Source of the DNA: Telopea speciosissima
Lineage: Eukaryota; Streptophyta; Magnoliopsida; Proteales; Proteaceae
DNA length: 64,000 nucleotides
Direction of reading: 5' to 3'
Assembly: GCF_018873765.1 (NCBI RefSeq)
Contig: NC_057919.1
Span: 60,239,484 to 60,303,483, forward strand
Under the pieces are notes generated by a model. The model did not search any database. It was not told the DNA's origin and saw only the letters and a program-made list of their open reading frames with translations. Below are positions 1 through 11,601 of this stretch, piece after piece. Position 1 is the stretch's first letter; each line of letters opens with the position of its first letter. A program made the position numbers and the translations under genes.

Positions 1-137
1 TGCAATATAGCTTCATTTTACTTGTTGCCCTTTCTTGGGCTCAAGACGACTCTTTAGTGCCAAAGGACAATTAGATTTTCTTTCCATGATGTCTTCATTG
101 TCTAAAATTGAACAAATGCTTTAGATTCTTTTTGTAG

Positions 138-535
138 GGGAAGCAAAGTGGCTTCCAGCGCACTTTGACTGTTTTGGCTAGGTTTCATAGCTGCTTGTCT
201 GAGAGTAGATTGCTTTCCAAAGGTAAGTTCTCTGGTTGCTTTAGCTAGGATATAGAGCTGTTAATGGGAGCTCCAGCCCCACCCCCACCCCCACCAAAAA
301 AAAAAGGAAAAAGAATAGCATTATGATGCTGTAGATGCTTACTGCAATGATACCTACAGATTGTTTGTTTGTTTTTCTTTTGTAAGCTTAAGGGATAAAT
401 TATAGTTTTTGTTAATACCTCAGATAAAGGTTGGATGACTAGTTGATTATTCATTATTTTCCAGGTCATGTTTGTATGTGGTTCCGATCTACTTCAATCT
501 TTTAACATCCCTAGAGCTTGGATCTATGGGCAGGT
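138..535 (+). pseudogene. NMNAT: NMN/NaMN adenylyltransferase gene fragment (two exons)
   Basis: Two exon-like blocks, 138-222 and 465-about 535, read GFQRTLTVLARFHSCL and VMFVCGSDLLQSFNIPRAW. Both resemble the middle of plant nicotinate/nicotinamide mononucleotide adenylyltransferase, the enzyme that makes NAD or deamido-NAD from the mononucleotide and ATP; the block CGSDLL is the most telling. Each block has a plausible AG acceptor and GT donor, but the first ends one base into a codon and the second does not continue in phase, so the obvious splice gives no open product. The following exons expected for the enzyme (the TICKDYG-like and SSSRLR-like parts) are not seen downstream. The next open block, at 1397, is unrelated. 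I infer a gene fragment, perhaps captured by the CACTA element ending at 2707. The 5' part lies outside the window, so a truncated native gene is the alternative. Confidence 0.6.
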
Positions 536-1396
536 ATGTTTCTTGGAAGTCATGTTCTCGGCTTTCACTAAGAAGTTGGTTAGTTGAAAACTAATTAATT
601 TTGATCATATTGATTCTCAGCTTGCAAAATTTGTTGAAGTTACAAAATAATATTTCCATGCTTTTATCCTTTTAGTTACTGTCCTAAGTAGAATATATTT
701 CCCATCACGTTTCTGTTTTATACTGTGAATTAGATTAGTGGCTCATTGTCAGATCCACCGTCCCTCCAGCAGCAAGTGAACAAAAAAAGGTGTACTCTAG
801 CATTTGGATATGAGTAGTTTTATTGCATATTATTATTTTTTTTCTGTTCTACCTCAAATTTAGATTATGAAATCACTTAAATCTAATTTAGTAACAATGT
901 AGAAAATGAAATTTGAGTTCAGAATTGATATCTATCAAAATGCCAATTTGACATTAGAAGATCTGAATTTTAACTTGGTGGAAGGTAATAATCAGAATCT
1001 GAGTAATAAATCCAACTGATTTATGGGAAATCAACACATAATCTGTTTTGGCTCCCTTTCCTTTTTCTCATTAGAAACTTTGTTGATCCCAATTCCCAAA
1101 TGCTTACAACTTTATACATGTGGTAATGAGTAAAGTTGTACAGGTTATAGAAGTTTAGTGAACAATTTTAATAGATTTTTAGATCAACTCTCTGTCCTTT
1201 TCCATGGATTTGAAAGGCTACTTTGTATTGATTGCCAATTTGAAGGCTTAATATGCTAGATGCTTTTAGGGTGCTAGTCTTAAAAGTTATCTTTATATTA
1301 CAGTTTTTTTTTATTTCTATTATAATTTATTGGTCATTATTTTTAACTATTATTTATTTCAAGAATAATCCTTTGTTGTCTATATATGTGTGATAG

Positions 1397-1628
1397 GTAC
1401 CTAATGCCTATACTGGTCACAATGAGTCAACACTACTAGGGAATCGCTCTTCTTTAGCTAGTCATAATGCTTCTTCATCTCAACAAGGTAAAGTGATATA
1501 TAATTTATGGTTTTATCATGAGTATTTATTAAATAATTGTTTAACAATTAATTTTATTAATATTGATTATAGGAAGTATCCCATTAACTCAAAATATACT
1601 CAATCAAGAAGGTAGTAGACCATTGTAG
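1397..1628 (+). CDS. C-terminal two exons of an unidentified (possibly CACTA transposase) protein
   Basis: Exon 1397-1487 (after ATAG, before GTAAAG) and exon 1573-1628 (after ATAG, stop TAG at 1626-1628) join in phase and read VPNAYTGHNESTLLGNRSSL and, later, GSIPLTQNILNQEGSRPL. I do not recognise the sequence as a known host protein. It sits between the NMNAT-like exons and the subterminal repeats of a CACTA element, the place where the tail of an En/Spm transposase would lie, so a transposase C-terminus is the working guess. It could also be the 3' end of a chimeric transcript that includes the NMNAT-like exons. Confidence 0.35.
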
Positions 1629-1710
1629 AGTTCCCCATCAGCATAGCACTTGGGAGGTTGAGACTTGATCAAGATCTAAACAACAAGGAGCACTCAACTA
1701 CTAGTCGAGT

Positions 1711-1742
<32 letters not shown>

Positions 1743-2039
1743 GCGTACAATATGAATTGTTGGGAGTTGAGTGTTTTTAGGATACTATTGTTGATTTGTT
1801 AGGTATTTTGGATTTAAGTGATTCGGATGGTGAACATGATTTTTATTTTAGATGTATTTTGAATTTAAGTGATTTGGATGATAAACACGATTTATGCATT
1901 TATATATATTTTGGTGTTAAACAATTATGGGTATCGAATGATTTTTTATTTTAGTCATATTACGTGTTGAATGGATTTTTATTTTAGATGTATTGTGTAA
2001 TGAATGGATTATGTGGATTCAAGAAACAGGCATAATCTA

Positions 2040-2690
2040 AAATTTTCATAATTAAAATCCACAACTATAAATTTTGTTGTACAAAAAGTTGCAGTTAAAA
2101 TTTGTAGTTATAGATTTTGATGCACAAAAATCCGCCACTAAAATCCATAGTTACAAGTTTCATAAAAAAAATCCGTAGCTAATATCTGTAGTTATAGCCT
2201 TTAATGCACAAAAATTTGCAATTGCAATCTGCATCTACATGTCTATAGATTTTGTTGTACAAAAAATCCGCAATTAAAAAATGTAGCTATAACTTTTGGG
2301 ACGCAAAATTGTGCAGCTATAGATTTGTTGCGGAAAAATACACAACTAAAAGTGCGCAGTTAGATATTGACTACGAAAAAATCCACAGTTAAAAATCCGC
2401 AGCTATAGATTTGCTGTGAAAAAATCCACAGTTAAAAATCCGTAGCTATAGATTTGCTGTGGAAATATCCGTAGCTAAAAAATATGCAGCTATAAATTTG
2501 TTGAGGAAAAATCCACAACTAAAAATCCGCAGCTACAGAGTACCATTTTCCTGCGGTAGGATAACCGCAACTATAGACTTAGCGACGGCACTTGTAGTTG
2601 CAGATAAAAAACCGCAGGTAATCTGTAGTTATAGGCTATTGCTGCAGATTTTTGGGCCTATTACTGTGAAAAAAAAAACGCAGTTATAAG
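2040..2690. repeat. CACTA subterminal repeat array
   Basis: Degenerate copies of roughly 30-45 bases built around AAAATCCGCAGCTATAGATT follow each other almost without gaps, some inverted (for example the stretches near 2050-2160 against 2390-2460). This is typical of CACTA ends and explains the small open frame at 2459-2689, which I do not treat as a gene. Confidence 0.75.
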
Positions 2691-2707
2691 CCCTTTTTGT
2701 TGTAGTG

Positions 2708-3613
2708 GTGCGCCCTGGGCGTTGGGCTTCCTGGAGAAAAATCGAATGAATAAAATGAAGAGTTGTGTCCGGAGTATTGTGTGATTGACATATTCCTTAA
2801 AAACTAAAGGAAAATTTTATAGGATAGTAATACAATCGAATTTAGCTCGTCACCGGGGAGCTCAGCATGCCTAGGGTGCTGCCAACCGTTGGGCTGTGTT
2901 GCACACATCCCTAGGCATGCACTGAGATGTGTGCAGCACAACGCAACTGTTGGATGCCCCCTGGGCGTTGGGCTCCCTGGAGACGATCCTGATCCTACAA
3001 CTGGCTATAAAATATAGCGTGGAATGTTGGGCACTGATTATCATATTACAACTGGTTTGGGAGTAGCTTTGATACAAAGAACCCAACATCTCCCTATTCC
3101 ATAATGCATAAGAAGCTACAACCAATATGGTTGATGTGGGGAGTGTACTGCCCATGCCTAGACACTTGGGATGACATGACTGCCCCACCCCAAGATGCTT
3201 CCGCAAACACTTTCATTGGCCGTCGCGTGTGCACGAGGGCCACACTCCCCCCGTCCCCCACCCCCAAGAAAAAAAAAAGAACTGAATACTCATTAAAGTG
3301 GGTCACCCTTGTAGGAGACTTGGGAATATGGGATTGTGTCTTGTGAAAATGATGTGAGAATGGGTGACGTGGGATAATAGAAATTTTTTTACCAAAACTA
3401 AAAAGAGATAATAAAAAAATGAGAACAAAAGTCGCTTGGGTTGTGTGTACCGCCTCAAAATATGCCAGACGAATCCTCTTCAACTATAAATCCCACGATT
3501 TGGAAGATTTGAACACGCATCTCAACATCTGCCAACACTTAAGGATGTGTCCTAATTCTTGCTACCGTTGAATGGATGATTGGCGAGGATGTTGTTGGCA
3601 AATATCTTTTTCC
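2708..3613. repeat. Foldback-element remnants and unassigned intergenic DNA
   Basis: 2708-2741 and about 2850-2992 contain arms of the foldback family described at 24636 (shared strings CTGGGCGTTGGGCTCCCTGGAGA and GTGTGCAGCAC). The rest, to the LINE tail at 3614, shows no coding region I can support. A C-rich and A-rich stretch at 3246-3281 accounts for the overlapping short open frames. Confidence 0.5.
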
Positions 3614-3800
3614 TTTTTTTTTTTGGATAACAATCTTTATTAACGTTGGAACAAGGTTCTAGACCAATCAGAAAACAGAGCAAGGAAGATACATTGGGGA
3701 GGAGAAGAAAACCAAGCTAAATTAGATTGGGAAATGGAGCCAAGCTTTGCTACGTTATCTGCCACCGCATTAGCTTCTCTAAGAGTATGCTGGTAAGTAA

Positions 3801-4982
3801 GGGTATGTATGGTAACCTTTCAAAAAATGGATTTTGACGTTTGTTTTTATTCTAGGGGCAGAATTGAATCAAATTATGTATGGTTTGTCCGATCTGTTTT
3901 TGTGATTCTTTGAAATGGACCGAGTGATATAATGAATTCTGGCAAGCTTTTGAGAAACACCAAAATGGAGTTTCTCAATTCTAAGAATTGGTTTTATGAA
4001 AAATCGTGTAGACTTAGGACGACTTAAGTTAGAGGGGCATTTTTTGGAATTTTCCCTCAAAACATAACAAAACCTAAAACGGCTTTACCTCTCCATCTCT
4101 CAAATGAAGAACACTGCCAGCCCTCTTCTCTCCATCGTTTCAGCCTCTGTTCGAACGAAGGGAAAAGCTCTGATTTATCAAAGCTTGGATCATCTGCATC
4201 TCCTTCAACTCAGGTAATGTTTCCTTTCTTCTTCTTCTTCTTCTTCTTCTTCATCTGTACTTCTACTACTATTTCCCTTCTTCTTCTTCTTTTTCTGATC
4301 TAGGGTTTAAAACCTTAGATCACAAAAACAAAATTAAAACACCGTCTATAAACTGATCTCTCTTTGAGAATCCTCCTCTGTATTTAAAGTAGAAATTAAG
4401 GGCAGGACAGAGGTTGCTTGTGTTTTTTTTTCCTCCTCTTGTGTCCCCCCCCCCCCCCTTTCCTCTTTTTTGGTTGGAATTCATCAAAAAAAATTCTTTT
4501 CTTAAAGTAGAAATGAAGGGCAGGACAGAGGAGCCCAATCACAGGTGAAGAGGCTTTCTTTCTCTCATTGTTAAAGCATTGGCCCATTTGAAAATCAACC
4601 TGGATTGTTTTCGTAGGGTATTAGGCTTATGAGAACCAAAAATAGCATAGTTTCGGGCCAACCAAATGAAGTAAAAAATACAGCAAGAACAGATAATAAC
4701 ATCTGCTTATCATTCTTATCAATAGGACAAGTAGCAACAAAGGATTTAAACAGTTCAATGGTTTAGCAGCAATTTTTGTAGAAAACTTCCCAGTCTTATT
4801 AAGAGGGAAAAACCAACCATCAATGGCAATCCATACATTTTTCTGTTTCTCTGTATAGCATAATCAATTTTTTACCATACAACATTTGTTGGTACAGAAT
4901 TACTCCAAAAATTCAGAAACAAAAAAAATCAATTCTGACCCAGAATCAATTTTTTGAATCAGAATGGTTACCATACATACCC
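3801..4982. mobile_element. PIF/Harbinger-like non-autonomous DNA transposon inside the LINE
   Basis: Termini GGGTATGTATGGTAACC (3801-3817) and GGTTACCATACATACCC (4966-4982) are perfect inverted repeats. They are flanked by TAA at 3798-3800 and 4983-4985, the TWA duplication typical of PIF/Harbinger. Removing the element rejoins the LINE RNase H reading (CLFAAQHFEAI followed by TYQHTLREANAV), which proves insertion into the LINE. The 1,182-base interior has no transposase; it includes a CTT microsatellite (4217-4285) and, at about 4600-4860, a minus-strand piece of a LINE zinc-binding RVT region. Confidence 0.85.
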
Positions 4983-5105
4983 TAATTGCCTCAAAGTGTT
5001 GAGCAGCAAAGAGGCAATCTTCAATAGCATGTGTGATTCTCCAAGGAGCCACCTTAGACGGATTGTTTAGAAGATGAATTACAAGCCAGCTGTTACTCTC
5101 AATGG

Positions 5106-6660
5106 CAAGTCAGGTGACCCCCATTACTAAAGCCATGATCGAGTCGTTGAACCAATAAAAAATAAACCTAACTAAACACTAATACAGTGGAAAATACGGG
5201 TATCAAACTACGGGGAACAGAGGTTAAGTTGCACAAAATTAAATCAAGTCTAAGGTGGAACTAAAAATGCAAATTAATTAAATTCAAGCTAACACTAGTA
5301 ACTGATTAAATTAAATAAAAGATGGTGAGAAAATACTGTTTTTAGGTTGAATCAACTTCAATTCAGATTCATCATTCAAACTCTCTCATATTCGGCTCAT
5401 GGCAACTACAAGCCCCATGACAACCACAGAAAATAGGGTCCCTTCTAGGTATAAAGTATCTTGGCAAAATTGTCGTTCGATCGCTACAATAAATCGAAAG
5501 TTCAAAGAACTCGGTACGCATAATCCACTCAGGTATACCGTATCATTGATACGACCACATGAATCAATTCAATACTATTGCTTGGTAGGTTAAATTGAAT
5601 CACAGAAACAAATTACCCTAACTAGATGTAAACATGATTACATAAAAATCACAATGAGATGCCTAAGTTTTTTCCAAGCAATCAATAATAAAAGAGAATG
5701 AATAATTAAATCATCCTTAAAGTATCATCTTTCCAAAAACAGCAGCAAGTTTAGTTACTCATTGAACATAAATGAAATAAAGAGAAGTTAGGGATACAAG
5801 CCAAAGAATTAGAGGGAACAAGAGAGTAGAAGCAATGGCAGCAATGGCGATGGTAGATGCTCTTCCTCTCCTCCTCTTCTTCTTCTTCAAGTCTTCTTCT
5901 CCCAAAACCGTAGAGCTAGTCTCCTCTCAAAAAACTAAGAACGAACTCCCCTCCTTTTCTCCCTTGTTGAATATATATCCCCTTTTTAATTCTCCCCCCT
6001 TCCTTTTGAAATTCATTCCTCTTTTTTAGGGGAGAAGTGATATGGGTTTTGAAATAAAAAATCGAAAAAATAATCCAAGGGAATTGGGTTCGACTAGAAG
6101 AGTAAGAGAGAGGGAGGGAATGTGCGAGATGGGAGAGATGGAGAGAACGTGTGAGATGGGATGACTTAAAAAAAAGTAAAAAGTTGTTTAAGAGTTTTTG
6201 AATTAACAAACTAGAAGGAGAGAGAGAGAGAGAGAGAGAGATATTTACGTTGGAGTAGATTTCTCTCTTCTTTCTTTTATTTTTTATTTTTTTCTTTCTT
6301 CACACTTCCCAACTTTGTCATAATCTTTTTTTTTTTTTTACCATAATCCCTCCTTCCTTGACCCGAATCGATTCGACCCAAGAATTAAATGTTAACCATT
6401 TAATTTTTCTAATGCAATGAGTCAAATATCGATTTTTCTTGAAAATCTCTTCTTTGTCAAATTACGATAATGCCCTTGAGATGATGATTTGCACACATGC
6501 GGACCCTTGACCCAGCTGGTAAACATCCAAAATCGACTGAGGGGGCTGATTCTATTACTGATTCATGCTTTTCTCCTTCAAGGCCTGCAATCATAGAAAT
6601 CACATAACAGTATCAAATCCTTCATAAATATTCAAATAAAAACCATAAATAAATAGTGAT
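5106..6660. mobile_element. Unclassified insertion in the LINE RNase H region
   Basis: The LINE reading breaks between KTALHM (ending about 6688) and AIESNSWLVIHLL (beginning about 5105), so roughly 1.55 kb was inserted. The content is AT-rich and non-coding. The stretch at 5195-5330 (GGGTATCAAACTACGGGGAACAGAGG) recalls the untranslated leader of large non-autonomous plant LTR retroelements, but I cannot find paired LTRs. No clean terminal repeat or duplication was identified by eye. A GA microsatellite lies at 6219-6240. Confidence 0.45.
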
Positions 6661-9600
6661 TTCTATCTAAGATTACAGCCCAATCACATATGTAAAGCTG
6701 TTTTGATTGTTAGAGCTTCGGCTACAAGTGCGTAATTTCTCCCAATGCCTTGAATGAAACAGCATATGAAGTTGGAACGCTGATCGCGACAGACTCCACC
6801 TATCCCTGTATAACCTGGATTACCCCTACTAGCTCCATCTACATTGAATTTCAGGACTCCCTCTGGAGGGGGATTCCACCTTACCCATCTAGTATTGATT
6901 TGGTGAGTTGTCGCTTGGCTTGTCATTTGATCTTTAGCAAAGGTAATTGCTCTTACCATGATTGTGTTGGGGCTAAATGGTTCACTTCGAAAGAGATGAT
7001 CCCAATAAGCTCTCCAAATGGTCCATATAACACTGCAGAAAAGAGCAGACTTCGACAAATGATCTCTATTGTTGGTTCTAGAGTGTTTCATTGCTATGAA
7101 AATTCCTGAGTTAATCTCTTGGGAACTGAAGAAGTCAAGAAGTCCTAGCGATGCCCAAATATGCTATATTTTGCGATAGTTAAGAAAGAGATGATCCGCA
7201 CTCTGTTGTTGTTCACCACATAAAATTCAAACTGGATTAAGTTGGAATCCTCACTGATTTAAGAGATCTGGGAGAGGTAGTTTCTGATGCAATACTTTCC
7301 ATATCAGATGTTGAGTTTTTGGAGCTGCTGGAAGGTGCCAGATTTTCAACCAATAAGAGTTTTGCATCAAACTACTACCATGGATTGCAATCCTGTAGGC
7401 TGAAGCAACAGTAAGCATGCCGGTCGAAGTTCCCATCCAAACAATTCAATCATTTCGGGGAAAAGTGGGTATGGGAATGGAGAGAATCCTAAAAGCTAGA
7501 TCTGGTGGCCACCTGTGGAAGATCAGATTTCTGTTCCAAGTTAAGGTGTGGGGGTCGAATAAAAGATCCACTGAGAGAGGAGCTTGAGGATGGAGGGGGT
7601 AAGGAGCTGCAGAAGGAGGGCAATCAGGAATCCAATAATCTGTCCAAGGTTTAATGGAGCATCCGTTCCCTAAACGGAAGAAGATTCCTTTAAGAAGGAG
7701 GTCCCGAGCAGAACAAACTGATTTCCACCCCCAAGATGAAGATTGAGGACAAGGAGCAGAAAGTAAAGATGAGTTTGGAGAGTACTTAGATTTCAGGAGG
7801 GAGGACCATTGAGAAGAAGGAGGGAAGAGTAACTCCCAGGCTTTTTTAGCGAGCAAGGCCTTATTCATGGGACCTGAGAGCTTAATGTTGAGTCCTCCTA
7901 ATCTTTTGGGCAAACAAATAGTGGTCCAAGAAATAGTAGGGATAAAAGAACTATTACCATTTGACAAGAAAAATTTTCTGCTTGTGGAGTCCAATTCTTT
8001 ATGCACTGAAGCGGGGATTTGAAAGCAAGACATGGTGTATTGAGGAATTGTTGAAAGGGCAGATTGTATAAGGACTGTCTTCCCTGCTGAGCTCAAATAC
8101 TGTGCTTTACAATGTTGTAACTTCCCATTAACTCTGTTGAGGAGACTAGTGCATTGAGCTTTAGAGAGTTTACCCGTGGAATATGGTATGCCAAGCTAAG
8201 TATCCAATGAAGAGGTGGGGGTAATTTGAAAGAATTCTCTCAGTTGTCTCTTGATGGTTGAATTGACATTTGGACTGAATTGGGCCCTGGACTTATTGAT
8301 AGTCAATGCCTAACCTGAGAACTTGCAGTATTCTTGTATAATATCATTGATTCGTCTTGCTTCCTCCATTCCTGCTTCCCCAAAAAATATTAGATCATCT
8401 GCAAACGCCATGTGATTAATTCTTTTCACTTCCTCTGCTTATCTGAACACCCTTAATCTGAAGGTTCCCTTGAGCTATGGCCATCTTAGTAGATAGAATT
8501 TCAGCACAGAGAACAAATAAATATGAGGATAGAGGGTCACCTTGTCGAAGTCCTCTAGTAGGTTTGAATTGTTGGAGAGGGGTGCCATTAAGTAGGATAC
8601 TAAGATGTGTCTTCTCCACACAAAACATGACCAACTGAATCCATCTCTGATCAAAGCCATAATTGGTGAGTGTTTCTCTTAGAAAATTCCACTCCAAATG
8701 ATCGTAGGCTTTTTGTATGTCCATTTTGAGGGAGAAAAACCCTCGAGACCCTCTCCTGGTATGCTTGATCTTGAGAAGTAGCTCATGACATATCAACACA
8801 TTGTCTTGAATTTGCCTTCCCTTGATGAATCCATTCTGGTTGAAGGAAATGATTCGACTTAAGATGGGTCTGAGACGATTAACAAAGATTCTTGAGATAA
8901 TCTTATATGCAAAATTACATAGACTTATTGGTCTATACTCTGCGATCGATGAGGGGTTATCCACCTTTGGAATGAGAGATATGTATGTGTGATTTAGTTG
9001 CAGAGAAAAGCTGACAACATTGAAGAATCTTGTAATGCTGTCAATTAAATCACCACCCACTACTTGTCAAGCTTTTTGGTAAAACATACCCAAGAAACCA
9101 TCCGGCCCTGGGGCGTTGCTTGATGGCATGGCTTTGACAGTGGCATAAATCTCCTCGTCAGTAACTGGGCTTAGAAGAGAAAGATTATCAGCACTAGTTA
9201 CTCTACCTCTAATTGGGGTGAAATAAGAAGATTCCAAATTTGGATTAGAAGTGCTGTAGAGATTTTTATAGAAGCCATTGAATGCTTCCCCCATTTCTTC
9301 GAATCCATTCAGGGTTAGACCTCCTACATTGATAAATCTCACCACATTCTTTGCCCTTGTCTTGATGGTGGTTAGATGGAAGAACTTGGTATTCCTATCA
9401 CCATTCCTGTTTCAATTAATCCTAGACTTTTGCTGCCACAACAACTCCTCTTGATGAGTCAACCTCTTCACATAAGCTATAGCCCTTTTTTTCACTTTGA
9501 AACCAGAGATCATCTCTATGTGCCACGGCAATAGTGTACAACATCTTCAGAACTTCTCTAGATTCCTCGATCAATTCGTTGAAAAATGTTACCAACATGA

Positions 9601-10519
9601 TGTCTATTCCAAATAGAAAGAGTAGATTGCAGAATTTGAAGTTTATTACAAAACCTGTAGGAGGAAGATCCACGTTGATCATTGGTGTTCCAGGCAGAAT
9701 TAACCACTTCTAAAAAACCCGGCTCCACCAACCATAATGCTTCAAACTGAAAAGAAGGTCTCTGATGTCGAATATCAGGTGGGTGAGTGTGAAGAATGAC
9801 AGCTTTATGATCTGATGTGGCCGGCCATAATTTCAGTTGTGACTGTTGTTGCCGGATACAGTTGTTGCCAATCCGAATTAGAAGGTATCTATCAAGTTTG
9901 GCCTGCTCTATTCTTCTGCTACCAATTTGTTTATTATTACTCCAAGTCTCAGATGGGCCATTCATTAATTCGGATTTCAGAAAGACAAGCAAAATTTAAG
10001 AAGTCTTGAAAAGGAGCCAATTGAGAAGCTGTTAATGGTCTACCCCCGGACTTATCATTCACAGTGAGATAAAAGTTCCAGTCTCCCATTAGAAGCCATG
10101 CACGGTTTATTGATAAAAGAAGCAAGGCTGTGCAGAGAATGAAATTGATGTTTTCTAACTTGCTCGTCACAACTCATGTTGACAAAAGATACATTCCACT
10201 TCATATATATTAAACTCCTGCACATACATCTCCACATGCAAACACCAAGCTGTTTGCCAAAGGATAGTACATTCTACCCCCTGAGACCACATCAAAAGAA
10301 GTTCACCAGAACCATTACAAGCAGGGACAGCAACAAAATGTGAGAAAGAGAACGATCTACACACGCTAGAGAGAGGGAGACTAGACATCTTGGTCTCACA
10401 CAAAAAACACACGGAAGGCTTAAACTTATTTACAATGTGGCGAATTTCCCGATAAGCTCAATAATACCCAACAATGGAACCTACTCATTGCTCATGCTAG
10501 AAGAGAAGAGGCCCCATTC

Positions 10520-10541
10520 TCTCTCTCTCTCTCTCTCTCCT
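10520..10541. repeat. CT microsatellite
   Basis: About ten CT units directly upstream of the duplicated DnaJ-type gene region. Similar CT/GA tracts occur at 6219-6240 and 12619-12642. Confidence 0.8.
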
Positions 10542-10689
10542 TTGAAGAAAGTAGTCTAGTTCGATGGGGCTCTCTTTTTCTTTTGGATCGAGCTTGTCTG
10601 CGGTCTTGGTGTGGGCGGTCATCGTGTTGCCCACAAGCCCAGGCCCGCCACGTGATAGAGTGGAAATCCAACGGTTGGGGGATGTTAAA

Positions 10690-11350
10690 TTCAAATTTGA
10701 CATTAAAACGGTGAGGTTAAACCAAAACCAAACAACCCACTGTTTTGTCTTGGTTCATTATCAAAAATCAGTACGAGGAGGATGAACCATGGTGGGTTGC
10801 TCTGCATCCAATGGTTCATCCTCCTCCTCCTATTCTGCATCTTCGACTGAACTCAGAAAATCAGAAATCTCCCTGCGGATTGAACGAGAAACAGATCAGA
10901 GAAAATGAGTCCGAACGTGGCGTCTCAGCTTAAATCAGGGCTCGGTGTGTTAGCAGGTGCGGTACTGGTGATAATCGGTGTTGGAGAAGCCGATCGCTAG
11001 TCAGTGGTCCAGGTGTCCGAGTTGCAACCGCACCTGACGAGTTACCCTGCATGTGTTCCCGCTGGTCGGACGGTGATGTTGGTTGCCGGACCTGTTCTGG
11101 TTGGGGTCGCATGGCCTGTAGTAGCTTCTTAAATCTAAATTGGTTAGTTTTTGTATTGATGGGTTGGGTTCTTAATTAAGAGTTCAGATAGATATGGGAG
11201 ATGCGAAATTGCTGGAACCAGCTATTTGGGTTGTCTACCAATGAGGTGAAAGGTGGGTCGGTCAGTCCACCAAAGAGGATATTGTCTGCAGTGAGTAGTG
11301 AACGCCGTTCCAGGTGGTAACCTTTGTTGAATCTTTATCGTCGCCTGTGG
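10690..11350 (+). pseudogene. Broken copy of DnaJ-type (CxxCxGxG) zinc-finger gene with its promoter
   Basis: This stretch is a near copy of 27310-27980, including about 200 bases before the ATG (10905). Its reading starts MSPNVASQL and keeps GVLAGAVLV, but it then passes into a stop after about 23 codons. Small insertions and deletions separate the later cysteine-rich parts (CPSCN-, CMCSRWSDGDVGC- and CRTCSGWGRMAC-equivalent codons between 11010 and 11120). I call it a pseudogene of the gene at 27508. The 16.6 kb spacing and inclusion of the upstream region argue for a DNA-level segmental duplication, not retroposition. Confidence 0.6.
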
Positions 11351-11601
11351 AGTTCGCTGATTGGTACGGTTGTGCGGTTGTTCATTCTCATAGGGAGATT
11401 GAAATGACCATTCCACCCTCGATCGAACACACTGCCCAGATGGGGTCCACCTCCTTTTATTAGATGCACTAGGGCACCATACCAGATAGGGAACCGTGAT
11501 AAAAATTCACCTTTGTTCCTTGATATTGATGGGAATTTCATTAGCTTCACTAGTATATTTTCTTTTCTTTTTTTTTTTTCTGAAAATTTTCACGTACCTT
11601 C

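Larger units (their letters stand above)
1..2707 (+). mobile_element. CACTA (En/Spm) transposon, 3' part; left end not in window
   Basis: The right end at 2679-2707 reads, in reverse complement, CACTACAACAAAAAGGGCTT, a canonical CACTA terminus. Just inside, from about 2040 to 2690, lie more than ten degenerate direct copies of an AATCCGCAGCTATAGATTTG-like unit in both orientations, the usual subterminal repeat array that binds the element's own protein. No matching left terminus is seen between 541 and 1600, so the left end is probably upstream of the window, which would place the NMNAT-like exons inside the element. The sequence after 2707 (CGCCCTGGGCGTTGGGCTTC) is the right arm of a foldback repeat found three more times in the window, so the transposon apparently landed in one. 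The left boundary given here is only the window edge. Confidence 0.75.
3614..10490 (-). mobile_element. L1-type LINE, ORF2 only, degenerate and interrupted twice
   Basis: Read on the minus strand this is one plant L1-type ORF2. The endonuclease part (about 10440-9560) shows FKPSVCFLCETK and, near its end, TSDHKAV. The reverse transcriptase part (about 9345-7900) shows NAPGPDGF, LIPKVDNP, EYRPISLCN, GFIKGRQIQDN, LKMDIQKAYDHLEW, GLRQGDPLS and MAFADDLIFFG (8400-8425). Next come a zinc-binding RVT part (about 7436-7250) and an RNase H domain (LKFNVDGASRGNPG at about 6880; AEALTIKTAL at about 6700; HTLREANAVADNVAKL at about 3790-3740). A T-run at 3614-3624 is the poly(A) tail. The 5' end stops near the start of the endonuclease and no ORF1 is present, so it is 5'-truncated. 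Stops and frame changes split ORF2 into at least six pieces; it is dead. The RNase H domain is divided by the insertions at 3801 and about 5106. Confidence 0.88.

Noticed and set aside
1428-1445. CACTACTAGGG considered as the left CACTA terminus
   Set aside because: It does not match the right terminus beyond six bases, has no GTG duplication before it, and lies inside an open exon.
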